A stretch of DNA of 64,000 bases from the NCBI RefSeq assembly GCF_014750685.1, contig NZ_JAAXGE010000019.1, positions 20,175 to 84,174 on the forward strand, in the 5' to 3' direction. The notes beneath the pieces were generated by a model. That model made no database searches and was not told the DNA's origin. It saw nothing but the letters and a program-made list of their open reading frames with translations. The stretch is from Bacteroides sp. GM023. GTDB lineage: Bacteria > Bacteroidota > Bacteroidia > Bacteroidales > Bacteroidaceae. Within the stretch, counting starts at the first letter, position 1; each line of letters begins with the position of its first letter. A program made the translations under genes and the position numbers. This document shows, one piece after another, positions 1 through 8,316 of this stretch.

Positions 1-2
1 CC

Positions 3-1988
3 GGATATGCTCATGTGAATTTGAGCGGAGTCGGTTGTCCTGAATTAGGCTCCTTATTATTGATGCCTACTACCGGAGAATTGAATGTAGATTATAAAGA
101 ATACGGTAGTAAATATAAGGATGAACAGGCTTCACCGGGTTATTACTCCAATTATCTCACTAAGTATAATGTAAAGACAGAAGTGTCCGCTACTCCACGT
201 ACAAGCATTGCACGTTTTACTTTCCCTAAAGGTAAAAGTCATTTATTATTGAATTTGGGAGAAGGATTAACGAATGAAAGCGGTGCCATGCTCCGTCGTG
301 TAAGCGACAGTGAAGTGGAAGGAGTGAAATTACTTGGCACATTCTGCTATAATCCCCAAGCTGTATTTCCTATTTATTTTGTGATGCGGGTTAAAAAGAC
401 TCCTACTGCGACTGGATATTGGAAGAAACAACGTCCAATGACAGGTGTGGAGGCAGAATGGGATCCGGATCAGGGAAAGTACAAACTTTATACCCGCTAT
501 GGAAAAGAAATAGCAGGTGATGATGTCGGTGCCTATTTCTCTTTCGAAACAGAAGAGGGAGAGCAGGTAGAAGTGCAAATGGGAGTTTCTTTTGTCAGTA
601 TAGAGAATGCGCGATTGAATTTGGATCGTGAACAAGAAGGAAAGAATTTTGAACAGATCCATGCTGAAGCACGTGCTAAATGGAATGATGACTTATCACG
701 TATAACTGTAGAAGGCGGAACGGATGCGCAGAAAACAGTATTTTATACAGCACTTTATCATTTACTGATTCATCCGAATATTCTACAGGATGTCAATGGA
801 GAATATCCGGCAATGGAAAGTGATAAGATTATGACAACAAAGGGGGAACGTTACACAGTATTCTCTCTTTGGGACACCTATCGTAATGTTCACCAGTTAT
901 TAACTCTTGTCTATCCGGAACGTCAAATGGAGATGGTTCGTACCATGCTTGATATGTACCGGGAACATGGATGGTTACCTAAGTGGGAACTGTATGGAAG
1001 AGAGACATTAACAATGGAAGGTGATCCTAGTATTCCGGTAATTGTGGATACATGGATGAAAGGATTACGTGATTTTGATGTTGACCTGGCTTATGAAGCA
1101 ATGTATAAATCTGCGACATTGCCGGGAGCAGAAAACCTGATGCGTCCGGATAATGATGATTATATGTCAAAGGGATATGTGCCTCTTCGTGAACAGTATG
1201 ACAATTCCGTATCCCATGCATTGGAATATTATATTGCAGACTTTGCATTATCCCGTTTTGCAGAGGCTTTAGGTAAAAAGAAAGATGCGGAGATGTTCTA
1301 TAAACGTTCTTTAGGCTATAAACATTATTATAGTAAAGAATTTGGTACATTCCGTCCGATTCTTCCTGATGGAACTTTTTATAGTCCGTTTAATCCCAGA
1401 CAGGGTGAGAACTTTGAACCGAACCCTGGTTTCCATGAAGGAAATTCCTGGAACTATACATTCTATGTACCGCACGATGTGTATGGGCTGGCTAAGTTGA
1501 TGGGAGGAAAGAAACCTTTTATTGATAAGCTGCAAATGGTTTTCGACGAAGGTCTTTATGATCCGGCAAATGAACCGGATATTGCCTATCCCCATCTATT
1601 TTCATACTTCAAAGGTGAAGAATGGCGTACGCAGAAAGAGACACAACGTTTATTGGATAAGTATTTTACAACGAAACCGGATGGTATTCCTGGAAATGAT
1701 GATACGGGAACAATGTCTTCCTGGGCTATTTTCAACATGATTGGTTTCTATCCAGATTGTCCGGGACTACCTGAATATACATTGACGACTCCAGTATTTG
1801 ACAAAGTGATTATTCGCCTGGATCCGAAATGGTATAAAGAAAAAGAGTTGGTAATTGAGAGTAACCGTACTCAACCGGGAACTCTATATATTAATAAGGT
1901 GTTATTGAATGGAAAGAAGTTCAATAAATATCATATCACACATGATGAACTTGTTCATGGTCAACGCATATATTTTGATTTGAAGTAA
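3..1988 (+). CDS. GH92 alpha-mannosidase, 5' end cut by window edge
   Basis: The reading frame is open to the first base of the window (codons before the first GTG read G-Y-A-H-V), so the true start lies upstream. About 661 codons are visible; family members usually have about 740-770, so roughly the first 100 residues are missing. GH92 enzymes are calcium-dependent exo-alpha-mannosidases acting on host or yeast N-glycans. Family hallmarks seen are HEGNSWNYTFYVPHD (around visible residue 478, containing the acid Glu) and GIPGNDDTGTMSSW (around 562-575, with the paired base Asp residues). A terminator follows, so it is probably the last gene of a unit that begins outside the window and need not belong to the pectin locus downstream. 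Confidence 0.93.
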   Translation, partial: GYAHVNLSGVGCPELGSLLLMPTTGELNVDYKEYGSKYKDEQASPGYYSNYLTKYNVKTEVSATPRTSIARFTFPKGKSHLLLNLGEGLTNESGAMLRRVSDSEVEGVKLLGTFCYNPQAVFPIYFVMRVKKTPTATGYWKKQRPMTGVEAEWDPDQGKYKLYTRYGKEIAGDDVGAYFSFETEEGEQVEVQMGVSFVSIENARLNLDREQEGKNFEQIHAEARAKWNDDLSRITVEGGTDAQKTVFYTALYHLLIHPNILQDVNGEYPAMESDKIMTTKGERYTVFSLWDTYRNVHQLLTLVYPERQMEMVRTMLDMYREHGWLPKWELYGRETLTMEGDPSIPVIVDTWMKGLRDFDVDLAYEAMYKSATLPGAENLMRPDNDDYMSKGYVPLREQYDNSVSHALEYYIADFALSRFAEALGKKKDAEMFYKRSLGYKHYYSKEFGTFRPILPDGTFYSPFNPRQGENFEPNPGFHEGNSWNYTFYVPHDVYGLAKLMGGKKPFIDKLQMVFDEGLYDPANEPDIAYPHLFSYFKGEEWRTQKETQRLLDKYFTTKPDGIPGNDDTGTMSSWAIFNMIGFYPDCPGLPEYTLTTPVFDKVIIRLDPKWYKEKELVIESNRTQPGTLYINKVLLNGKKFNKYHITHDELVHGQRIYFDLK

Positions 1989-2025
1989 CACACAGTGTTT
2001 CATAGGTATCGTTTTTGGGTTGACA

Positions 2026-2065
2026 GGGCTGTCGGACTTTTCAGGGTTCGGCAGCCCATTTTTTT
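2026..2065 (+). terminator. Rho-independent terminator after GH92
   Basis: An inverted repeat with arms GGGCTGTCGGAC and GTTCGGCAGCCC (two G-U pairs, 8-nt loop) is followed by a run of eight T residues. It lies 37 bp after the GH92 stop codon. Confidence 0.85.
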
Positions 2066-2099
2066 ACATTAATATTCTTTATTGCTACTCCTGAAAATG

Positions 2100-2187
2100 G
2101 TGACGGTATGTGCTTGGGATAGTGACGGTATAACAATGGGATAGCGTCACTATCCATTCAGTATAATGTCACTATTTAGTTTTTATC
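2100..2187. repeat. Degenerate 22-bp tandem array A (4 units)
   Basis: Four contiguous units of exactly 22 bp start at 2100, 2122, 2144 and 2166. Units 1 and 2 begin GTGACGGTAT and both end GGGATA. Units 3 and 4 begin GCGTCACTAT and ATGTCACTAT, which carry the same core in the opposite orientation (ATAGTGACG at 2119-2127 and CGTCACTAT at 2145-2153 are exact reverse complements). No spacer-like unique sequence and no open frame. It fills the gap between the GH92 terminator and the isomerase gene. Two similar arrays with other core words lie at 10797 and 33898. Confidence 0.7.
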
Positions 2188-2290
2188 AGAACCTGCTTTA
2201 TTGTCTTTTTGTTTATTCTCTGTTCAACAAGCGATTACAAAAGTTTATTCCATCCGTCTACTACATAAATAAGTATATAATAAGACTGAT

Positions 2291-3178
2291 ATGAAAAAGA
2301 AATTATTAGGACATATCCTTTGGATATTGCTCATGGTGGAGTGTTTCCCTTTAATGGCTGTTGCTGCACCGAAGCAGAATGAACAACGGTATAAGATAGC
2401 CGTATGTGATTGGATGATTTTGAAGCGGCAGAAGATTGGTTCATTTCAATTAGTACATGAGCTGAATGGAGATGGTGTAGAATTGGATATGGGAGGTCTT
2501 GGCAAAAGAGAAATGTTTGATAATAAATTGCGTGAACCCCATTTTCAGGAATTGTTCCGTGAGACTGCCCGGAAATATCAACTGGAGGTTCCCTCTATTG
2601 CTATGTCCGGTTTTTATGGTCAGTCTTTTTTAGAACGGGTTAATTATAAAGAATTGGTTCAGGATTGTTTGGGCGCAATGAAAGTGATGAATGCCAAAGT
2701 TGCTTTTCTTCCTTTAGGTGGAATTAAAGCCGGATGGGAAAAAGAGCCTGTACTTCGGGCACAAGTAGTGAAACGTCTAAAAGAGGTAGGGGATATGGCT
2801 GCTTCTGAAAAGGTAGTTATTGGCATTGAAACCCAATTGGATGCCAAAGGGGATGTGAAGTTACTAAAAGAAATAAACTCTCCCGGCATCAAGATTTATT
2901 TCAAATTTCAAAATGCTTTGGAGAATGGTAGGGACTTGTGCAAAGAACTGAAAATTCTCGGGAAAAACAGAATTTGCCAGATTCACTGTACAGATACAGA
3001 TGGAGTGACTCTTCCTTTCAATGAGCGACTGGATATGAATAAGGTAAAAAAGACACTTGACAAGATGGGGTGGAGTGGATGGTTAGTCGTAGAACGTTCG
3101 CGTGATAAGGATGATGTGAGAAATGTGAAAAAGAATTATGGAACAAATATCAGATATTTAAAAGAGATATTCCAGTAA
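2291..3178 (+). CDS. Secreted sugar phosphate isomerase/epimerase-like TIM-barrel protein
   Basis: The 295-residue product starts with a signal peptide (basic MKKK, hydrophobic stretch, cleavage near AVAAP at about residue 26). The rest fits the AP-endonuclease-2 / xylose-isomerase-like TIM barrel: GLGKRE near the N-terminus, a central VVIGIETQLD strand with the metal-ligand Glu, and CQIHCTDTDG near the C-terminus. Such proteins isomerize or epimerize sugars, and secreted versions are common beside Bacteroides glycoside hydrolase genes; the substrate cannot be told from sequence. It has its own terminator and is separated from GH92 by a terminator and array A, so it looks monocistronic. Confidence 0.75.
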   Translation: MKKKLLGHILWILLMVECFPLMAVAAPKQNEQRYKIAVCDWMILKRQKIGSFQLVHELNGDGVELDMGGLGKREMFDNKLREPHFQELFRETARKYQLEVPSIAMSGFYGQSFLERVNYKELVQDCLGAMKVMNAKVAFLPLGGIKAGWEKEPVLRAQVVKRLKEVGDMAASEKVVIGIETQLDAKGDVKLLKEINSPGIKIYFKFQNALENGRDLCKELKILGKNRICQIHCTDTDGVTLPFNERLDMNKVKKTLDKMGWSGWLVVERSRDKDDVRNVKKNYGTNIRYLKEIFQ

Positions 3179-3202
3179 TGAATATGCTTTTTATCATATT
3201 AG

Positions 3203-3239
3203 AAATCCGAACTTAAAAACAGGTTCGGATTTTTTTTGT
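3203..3239 (+). terminator. Rho-independent terminator after isomerase gene
   Basis: Perfect 10-bp arms AAATCCGAAC (3203-3212) and GTTCGGATTT (3223-3232) with a 10-nt loop, followed by a T run. It starts 25 bp after the stop codon. Confidence 0.9.
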
Positions 3240-3489
3240 CTTCCCAAACGAAGTTCTCTGCCTGTAATCATTCTATTTTCTATAAAATCCATTATTTCCA
3301 TTATGGTATTAATCAGGCGCTTTTTGGTGGATTACAATAAATATATATATCCGTCCTTAATATAAATCGGATAAAAGTAGGATTTAAAATAAAAATAGGA
3401 GGGAAATTATGATATTGTTAATATGATAGAGAAAGAAAGTTGATTATGAAAATGTTATATATTATTTTGTTTAAATTAAAATTTAATCT
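3240..3489 (+). promoter_or_regulatory. AT-rich leader of first SGBP-SusC-SusD triad
   Basis: This 250-bp stretch between the isomerase terminator and the first surface-lipoprotein gene is strongly AT-rich near its right half and has no open frame of note. A near-consensus -7 (TTATTTTG, around 3464-3471) precedes the start codon, but no well-spaced TTTG -33 element is seen, so the promoter position is only approximate. No riboswitch-like structure was recognised. Confidence 0.35.
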
Positions 3490-4962
3490 ATGAAGAGTAA
3501 ACATTTATTCTTACGGGTAAAAAGGAATAGTCTGGCGTTTGGGGCGGCTATACTTCTTTTTAGTTCTTGTGTCGATGGATACAAAGATGATAGAACCTTT
3601 TCTCCGGGAGTTCAGGGAGTAACACTGGAATCACCCTCAACTGAAGGTTGGACTTTTACAAGAAATGTAGATATTACATCTCTTGAAATTACATGGCCGG
3701 TAGTGCTTGGAGCTGGAGGATATCAGGTGACATTCTATAATGCGGATGATCCGGATAATCTGATTGCTATTGGTGAGGAGAACGAGATTGTGGACAAATG
3801 CAAGATTGCCCGTGATATCACCGTAGATACGAGGTATAAAGTGGTGGTTAAAGCGTTAGGGAATGAAAAGTATAATAATAGTGATGCCGTTACAGCTACG
3901 GAGATGACTTATAATACTTTAGTGCCGTTGCGTGAAATAATTCCGTCCGGAACGAATCTGACTACTTATTTCACTGATAATCCAATAGCACCTCTTGAGG
4001 AAGGTGAAGAAGAAGTTGCTTTTGAGTTAGTGGCAGGCGGTAGCTATGAAATGGATGGAAACATTGATTTGGGTACGACAACATTGACTATTCGTGGTGA
4101 TAAAGTAAACCATGCAAAAATAAATATGAAAGGAAATGCTTCTTTTATTAATCACGGAGCAGGGTTCAAGGTTAAGTTCATCGATTTTGATTTTGATGAA
4201 AATACCTATACCGTTTCCAATAGTAGAGGTGTGGTAATGTTTAACAGTACAGAAGCAGGTATAGTGCAGCAGCCTTATGTTTTCCAGTCTTGCAATTTGA
4301 ACAATATTCCTGTGCCGTTATATTATTGTAACAGTGGTTATGCTTTGGCAGCCTTGTCCGTTGATGATTGCCTGGTTGGTATCAAAGACGGCAGCACTAC
4401 TTTTATTGCGTTTAATGGCCAAGGTTGGATTAAGGATTTATCTTTTACGAATAGTACGATTTATTATCCGGTTGCCGGAAATGGTTATTTAGTGCAAATG
4501 AGAGGACGTACTCCGTCGAACTTTAGTGGTTCCGGTTGGAGCGCATCACTTAGAAAAATGAATAATTGTACTTTTTATCGTGTCGGTAACAATCGTTTCT
4601 TTAATAATGTAATTGGCAGTAATAACGCAGTATTTACTCTGGAGATGCAGAATACGATTTTCGCAGATTGCGTTGTAAGCTCGTCAACAGGAACTGAAGG
4701 TGTTTTCAGACGTATATGTAATGCCGGAAATTATGGAAACGTGAATTATATACTTGGCTATAACACCTATTATTATAGTGCTGTTCCCGGCGGATTCCTT
4801 GATTATGATACTAGCGATGATGCCGGCCGCGACCACTCTGGAACTGCCATCAAGGTAGCACCAAGTTTTGCCGATGCTACTAATGGCGATTTTACTTTAA
4901 GTAGTTCAGAGCATATTGCGAATCGTTGCGGCGACCCGCGTTGGCTTCCGGCAACAGAATGA
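3490..4962 (+). CDS. DUF4957/DUF5123 surface glycan-binding lipoprotein, copy 1
   Basis: The 490-residue product has a lipoprotein signal with lipobox LFSSC (Cys27) followed by acidic and lysine residues (CVDGYKDD), the sort of motif that sends Bacteroides lipoproteins to the outer surface. A fibronectin-III-like domain (about 40-145, with ITWPVVLGAGGYQVTF) is followed by a right-handed beta-helix-like region of the DUF4957/DUF5123 type (about 150-490) ending in GDPRWLP. Homologues precede susC/susD in pectin loci and are taken as surface glycan-binding proteins. It ends 30 bp before the susC start, so the three genes should be cotranscribed. The gene at 11317 is its paralogue in an identical context. 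Confidence 0.85.
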   Translation: MKSKHLFLRVKRNSLAFGAAILLFSSCVDGYKDDRTFSPGVQGVTLESPSTEGWTFTRNVDITSLEITWPVVLGAGGYQVTFYNADDPDNLIAIGEENEIVDKCKIARDITVDTRYKVVVKALGNEKYNNSDAVTATEMTYNTLVPLREIIPSGTNLTTYFTDNPIAPLEEGEEEVAFELVAGGSYEMDGNIDLGTTTLTIRGDKVNHAKINMKGNASFINHGAGFKVKFIDFDFDENTYTVSNSRGVVMFNSTEAGIVQQPYVFQSCNLNNIPVPLYYCNSGYALAALSVDDCLVGIKDGSTTFIAFNGQGWIKDLSFTNSTIYYPVAGNGYLVQMRGRTPSNFSGSGWSASLRKMNNCTFYRVGNNRFFNNVIGSNNAVFTLEMQNTIFADCVVSSSTGTEGVFRRICNAGNYGNVNYILGYNTYYYSAVPGGFLDYDTSDDAGRDHSGTAIKVAPSFADATNGDFTLSSSEHIANRCGDPRWLPATE

Positions 4963-4992
4963 ATAACAATGTATAAACAATAACAGAATACT

Positions 4993-7900
4993 ATGAGTAA
5001 AAGATATTTTATTTTAGGCTTATGTCTGCTTTTCATACAAGCCTTCACGCAAATCGTCTATGCCCAGAACTCGCGTACAGTGAATGGTTCTGTGGTGGAT
5101 GAATTTGGAGACCCTATTATTGGAGCTGCAATTAAAATTGTAGACACTACAGTGGGTACGATAAGTGATATTGACGGAAAATTCACTCTTTCCGTTCCGG
5201 AGGGAGGACGATTGACCATTTCATTCGTCGGTTATATAACCCAGACTATCACAAATCTGAATAATCCGAAAGTCATTCTGCTGGAAGACGTTTCAAAGTT
5301 GGATGAAGTAGTGGTCGTAGGTTATGGGACGCAAAAGATGAAAAACATTACGGGTTCTATCGAAACCATTTCCACAGAAGAGATAAAAGACCTTTCTGTT
5401 GGTAATTTAGGAGATGCGTTGAGTGGAATGATGACCGGTCTGCATGTCAGTGCGGGTGGTGGCCGTCCGGGTAGTACGCCGAGTTTACAAATTCGTCAAA
5501 GTAATATCAATACCAGTGTGACTCCTAATTCAACACGAGGTGGAGATGCAAATCCTAGCCCTCTATATGTAATTGACGATTTCATTTCTACAGAAGATGC
5601 ATTTAATAATTTGGATGTGAATGAAGTAGAGAACATAACAGTGTTGAAAGATGCATCAGCGGCAGTATATGGAGCCCGTGCAGCTTATGGTGTAGTGTTG
5701 GTGAAAACAAAACGTGGTAAAGTAGGTGCACCCAGTATTTCATATACAGGCCAATTCGGTTTTACTGACGCTTTGAAACTGCCTAAAATGCTTAATGCTT
5801 ATGATTACGGACGTCTCTATAATGCAGCCCGTGCAGCAGGTACTTCTACTGGTGAGTCTGAATCGGACAATCGCAGAACACAATATTTTCAGGCTGACGA
5901 ATTGGAAGCTATGAGAGGACTGAATTACGATTTACTCGATCAGGAATGGAGTGCAGCCTGGACTCAACGTCATGGCATCAATATCAATGGTGGTACGGAG
6001 AAGGCTACTTACTTTGCAGGTGTTTCTTATTATAGCCAAGAAGGAAATATCGGACGTTTAGATTATGACCGTTGGAATTTCCGTGCAGGTGTGAATGCGA
6101 ATATCGGTAAGTGGGCTAAGGCTACCTTACAGGTATCGGGTGATATGAGTGAACAGAATAGTGCCCGTAACGGTATCACCAGCGGTGGAACAGATGCTGA
6201 CTTCAACTCTTTAATGACTCACATTCCGTTTGTGCCCGCTTATATAAATGGTCTTCCTGTTGTATATACAGGTATGGAAAACGCATCTTCGGGCCTTACT
6301 GCCGTACAATTATTCCATTATGGAGCTGTGCAGAATTCACCGGATAACACAGAGAAACAATCAAACAATATGTCCATCAACGGTTCGTTTGAGTACGATT
6401 TCGGTTGGAACAAATGGCTGAAGGGGTTGAAAGTGAAAGCGTCTTATTCAAGAAACATCATGAATAATAAAGGCAACGAAATTGGTACCAAAATGTCTGT
6501 TTACAGATTGCTGAACCGTGGCGGTAGTGGGAATCACCTTTATACAGGCAGTGATATAGATATAGCCGACAGTAATTTCGGTACTTTCACTCTGGATAAT
6601 GGTAACTTGTTGGCTCGTTCAATGAACAAGACGGACAATTATCAGATGAACTTGACAGTCAGCTATGCACGCCAGTTCGGATTACACAATGTTAGCGGTT
6701 TATTCTCAATCGAAAAGGCTGAATCAGAATATGAATATCTGACAGGTACTGTTGCCGATCCTTATAGCTTTACTGACGGACAGTCTACTTCTGCTGCTAC
6801 CGGAGCAGATCAAACGACAACATTCGGTCGTACCGAATCGGGTATGCTTTCTTATATTGGTCGCTTGAACTATTCGTATGCAGATAAGTATCTGTTTGAG
6901 TTCCTGCTGCGTTCGGATGCTTCTACTAAATTTGCTCCCAGCAATTATTGGGGAGTATTTCCTTCCTGGTCGGCAGGTTGGGTTTTATCAGAAGAGAACT
7001 GGTTCAATAAAGAGAAACTCGGTATTGACTTCTTCAAAATCCGTGCTTCATTTGGTATTTTGGGAAGAGATAATATACAACCTTGGTTGTGGACTCAGCT
7101 CTATGCCCGTAACCAGGACGGGGGACCTATATTCGGAACAGCTAGCAATACATATGCTGGTGCAACTTTCCAAATGCCTCAAAGAGGTGTGAATAAAGAT
7201 GTGCATTGGGACAAGACCTACAAAACCAACGTTGGTATTGATATCAGAACACTGAACAACAGATTGGGTATCACGCTGGATGCTTACTATGATATGGGAC
7301 GTGAGTTGTTTACAACCTTTACGGGAACTTCTTTCTATCCGACGACTGTTGGTACACAAGCTACCCCTGAAAACTTCGGAGAGATTGATACCTATGGTAT
7401 GGAACTTACTTTGAACTGGAAAGATAAAATCGGCAAAGATTTCTCTTATTGGGTGAAGTTGAGTACAGGTTACAGTGATAATAAAATTAAGGAAGCTGGT
7501 TTCCAAGCTACACCTTTCTTTGATGACATAGTTCGTGGTGAACGCTCCGACCGTGGAGTATGGGGATACGAATGTCTCGGTATGTTCCGTAGTTATCAGG
7601 AAATTGATGAATATTTCACAGTCAATAATATCACTTCTTATCTTGGATATTCAAAGGATAATGTTCATCCGGGTATGTTGATTTATAGCGACCAGCGTGG
7701 ACAACGTAATGCTGATGGAAGTTATGGTGAAAAAGACGGAGTAATCGACAAGAATGACTATGTGAAGATTTCTAATCGTGCCAACAACCCTTGGGGATTT
7801 ACAATGAACTTTGGTGCTTCTTATAAGAACTTCTCGTTTAGTGCGCAGTTTGGTGCAAATTGGGGTTCTTACGCTCTTGTTCAAACCAACTTACGTCAGG

Positions 7901-8301
7901 AAAGTTACAATGATATGGAGTATAAAAATCTCTCTGCTATGTGGAAAGATATGTATGTGTACGAAGATGTACTGGACGCTAATGGCAATGTTGTGGCAGC
8001 AATGAACCGGAATGCTAAATATCCGAATCTACGATATAAAGAGGTGAATAGCCAAGCTTCTACATTCTGGAAAGTTAGTGCAGCCAACGTCAGATTGCGC
8101 AATCTGACAGTAGCTTACAATCTTCCGAAAGAATGGTTGAAACCTGTTGGTATCAGCAGTTGTCGCTTGAACCTGACTTGCCAAAACCTTTTCAGTTTCT
8201 ACAATCCATATGAAAATGGTGTATGGGATACATGGGGAGGTACGTATGGAAATTATCCGAACCTGCGTAAATTTACCTTGGGTGTGAATGTTTCATTCTA
8301 A
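4993..8301 (+). CDS. SusC-family TonB-dependent outer-membrane transporter, copy 1
   Basis: This 1102-residue protein has a signal peptide ending near VYAQN, an N-terminal carboxypeptidase-regulatory-like beta-sandwich (about 28-105), a TonB-box/plug start (VVVGYGTQKM, about 112), a plug with PSLQIRQ and VLKDASAAVYGARA, then a 22-strand beta-barrel ending in an aromatic residue (GVNVSF). It would import oligosaccharides together with the SusD lid encoded 15 bp downstream. The location beside pectin enzymes suggests a pectic oligosaccharide, but specificity cannot be read from sequence. Confidence 0.95.
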   Translation: MSKRYFILGLCLLFIQAFTQIVYAQNSRTVNGSVVDEFGDPIIGAAIKIVDTTVGTISDIDGKFTLSVPEGGRLTISFVGYITQTITNLNNPKVILLEDVSKLDEVVVVGYGTQKMKNITGSIETISTEEIKDLSVGNLGDALSGMMTGLHVSAGGGRPGSTPSLQIRQSNINTSVTPNSTRGGDANPSPLYVIDDFISTEDAFNNLDVNEVENITVLKDASAAVYGARAAYGVVLVKTKRGKVGAPSISYTGQFGFTDALKLPKMLNAYDYGRLYNAARAAGTSTGESESDNRRTQYFQADELEAMRGLNYDLLDQEWSAAWTQRHGININGGTEKATYFAGVSYYSQEGNIGRLDYDRWNFRAGVNANIGKWAKATLQVSGDMSEQNSARNGITSGGTDADFNSLMTHIPFVPAYINGLPVVYTGMENASSGLTAVQLFHYGAVQNSPDNTEKQSNNMSINGSFEYDFGWNKWLKGLKVKASYSRNIMNNKGNEIGTKMSVYRLLNRGGSGNHLYTGSDIDIADSNFGTFTLDNGNLLARSMNKTDNYQMNLTVSYARQFGLHNVSGLFSIEKAESEYEYLTGTVADPYSFTDGQSTSAATGADQTTTFGRTESGMLSYIGRLNYSYADKYLFEFLLRSDASTKFAPSNYWGVFPSWSAGWVLSEENWFNKEKLGIDFFKIRASFGILGRDNIQPWLWTQLYARNQDGGPIFGTASNTYAGATFQMPQRGVNKDVHWDKTYKTNVGIDIRTLNNRLGITLDAYYDMGRELFTTFTGTSFYPTTVGTQATPENFGEIDTYGMELTLNWKDKIGKDFSYWVKLSTGYSDNKIKEAGFQATPFFDDIVRGERSDRGVWGYECLGMFRSYQEIDEYFTVNNITSYLGYSKDNVHPGMLIYSDQRGQRNADGSYGEKDGVIDKNDYVKISNRANNPWGFTMNFGASYKNFSFSAQFGANWGSYALVQTNLRQESYNDMEYKNLSAMWKDMYVYEDVLDANGNVVAAMNRNAKYPNLRYKEVNSQASTFWKVSAANVRLRNLTVAYNLPKEWLKPVGISSCRLNLTCQNLFSFYNPYENGVWDTWGGTYGNYPNLRKFTLGVNVSF

Positions 8302-8316
8302 TATTAAAAGAAGATT

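Noticed and set aside
2100..2187. Iteron-type replication origin
   Set aside because: Spacing of 22 bp would fit iterons, but there is no rep gene nearby and similar arrays occur at other chromosomal gaps with different words.
3240..3489. Riboswitch before the first triad
   Set aside because: Only AT-rich sequence without a conserved aptamer-like core.
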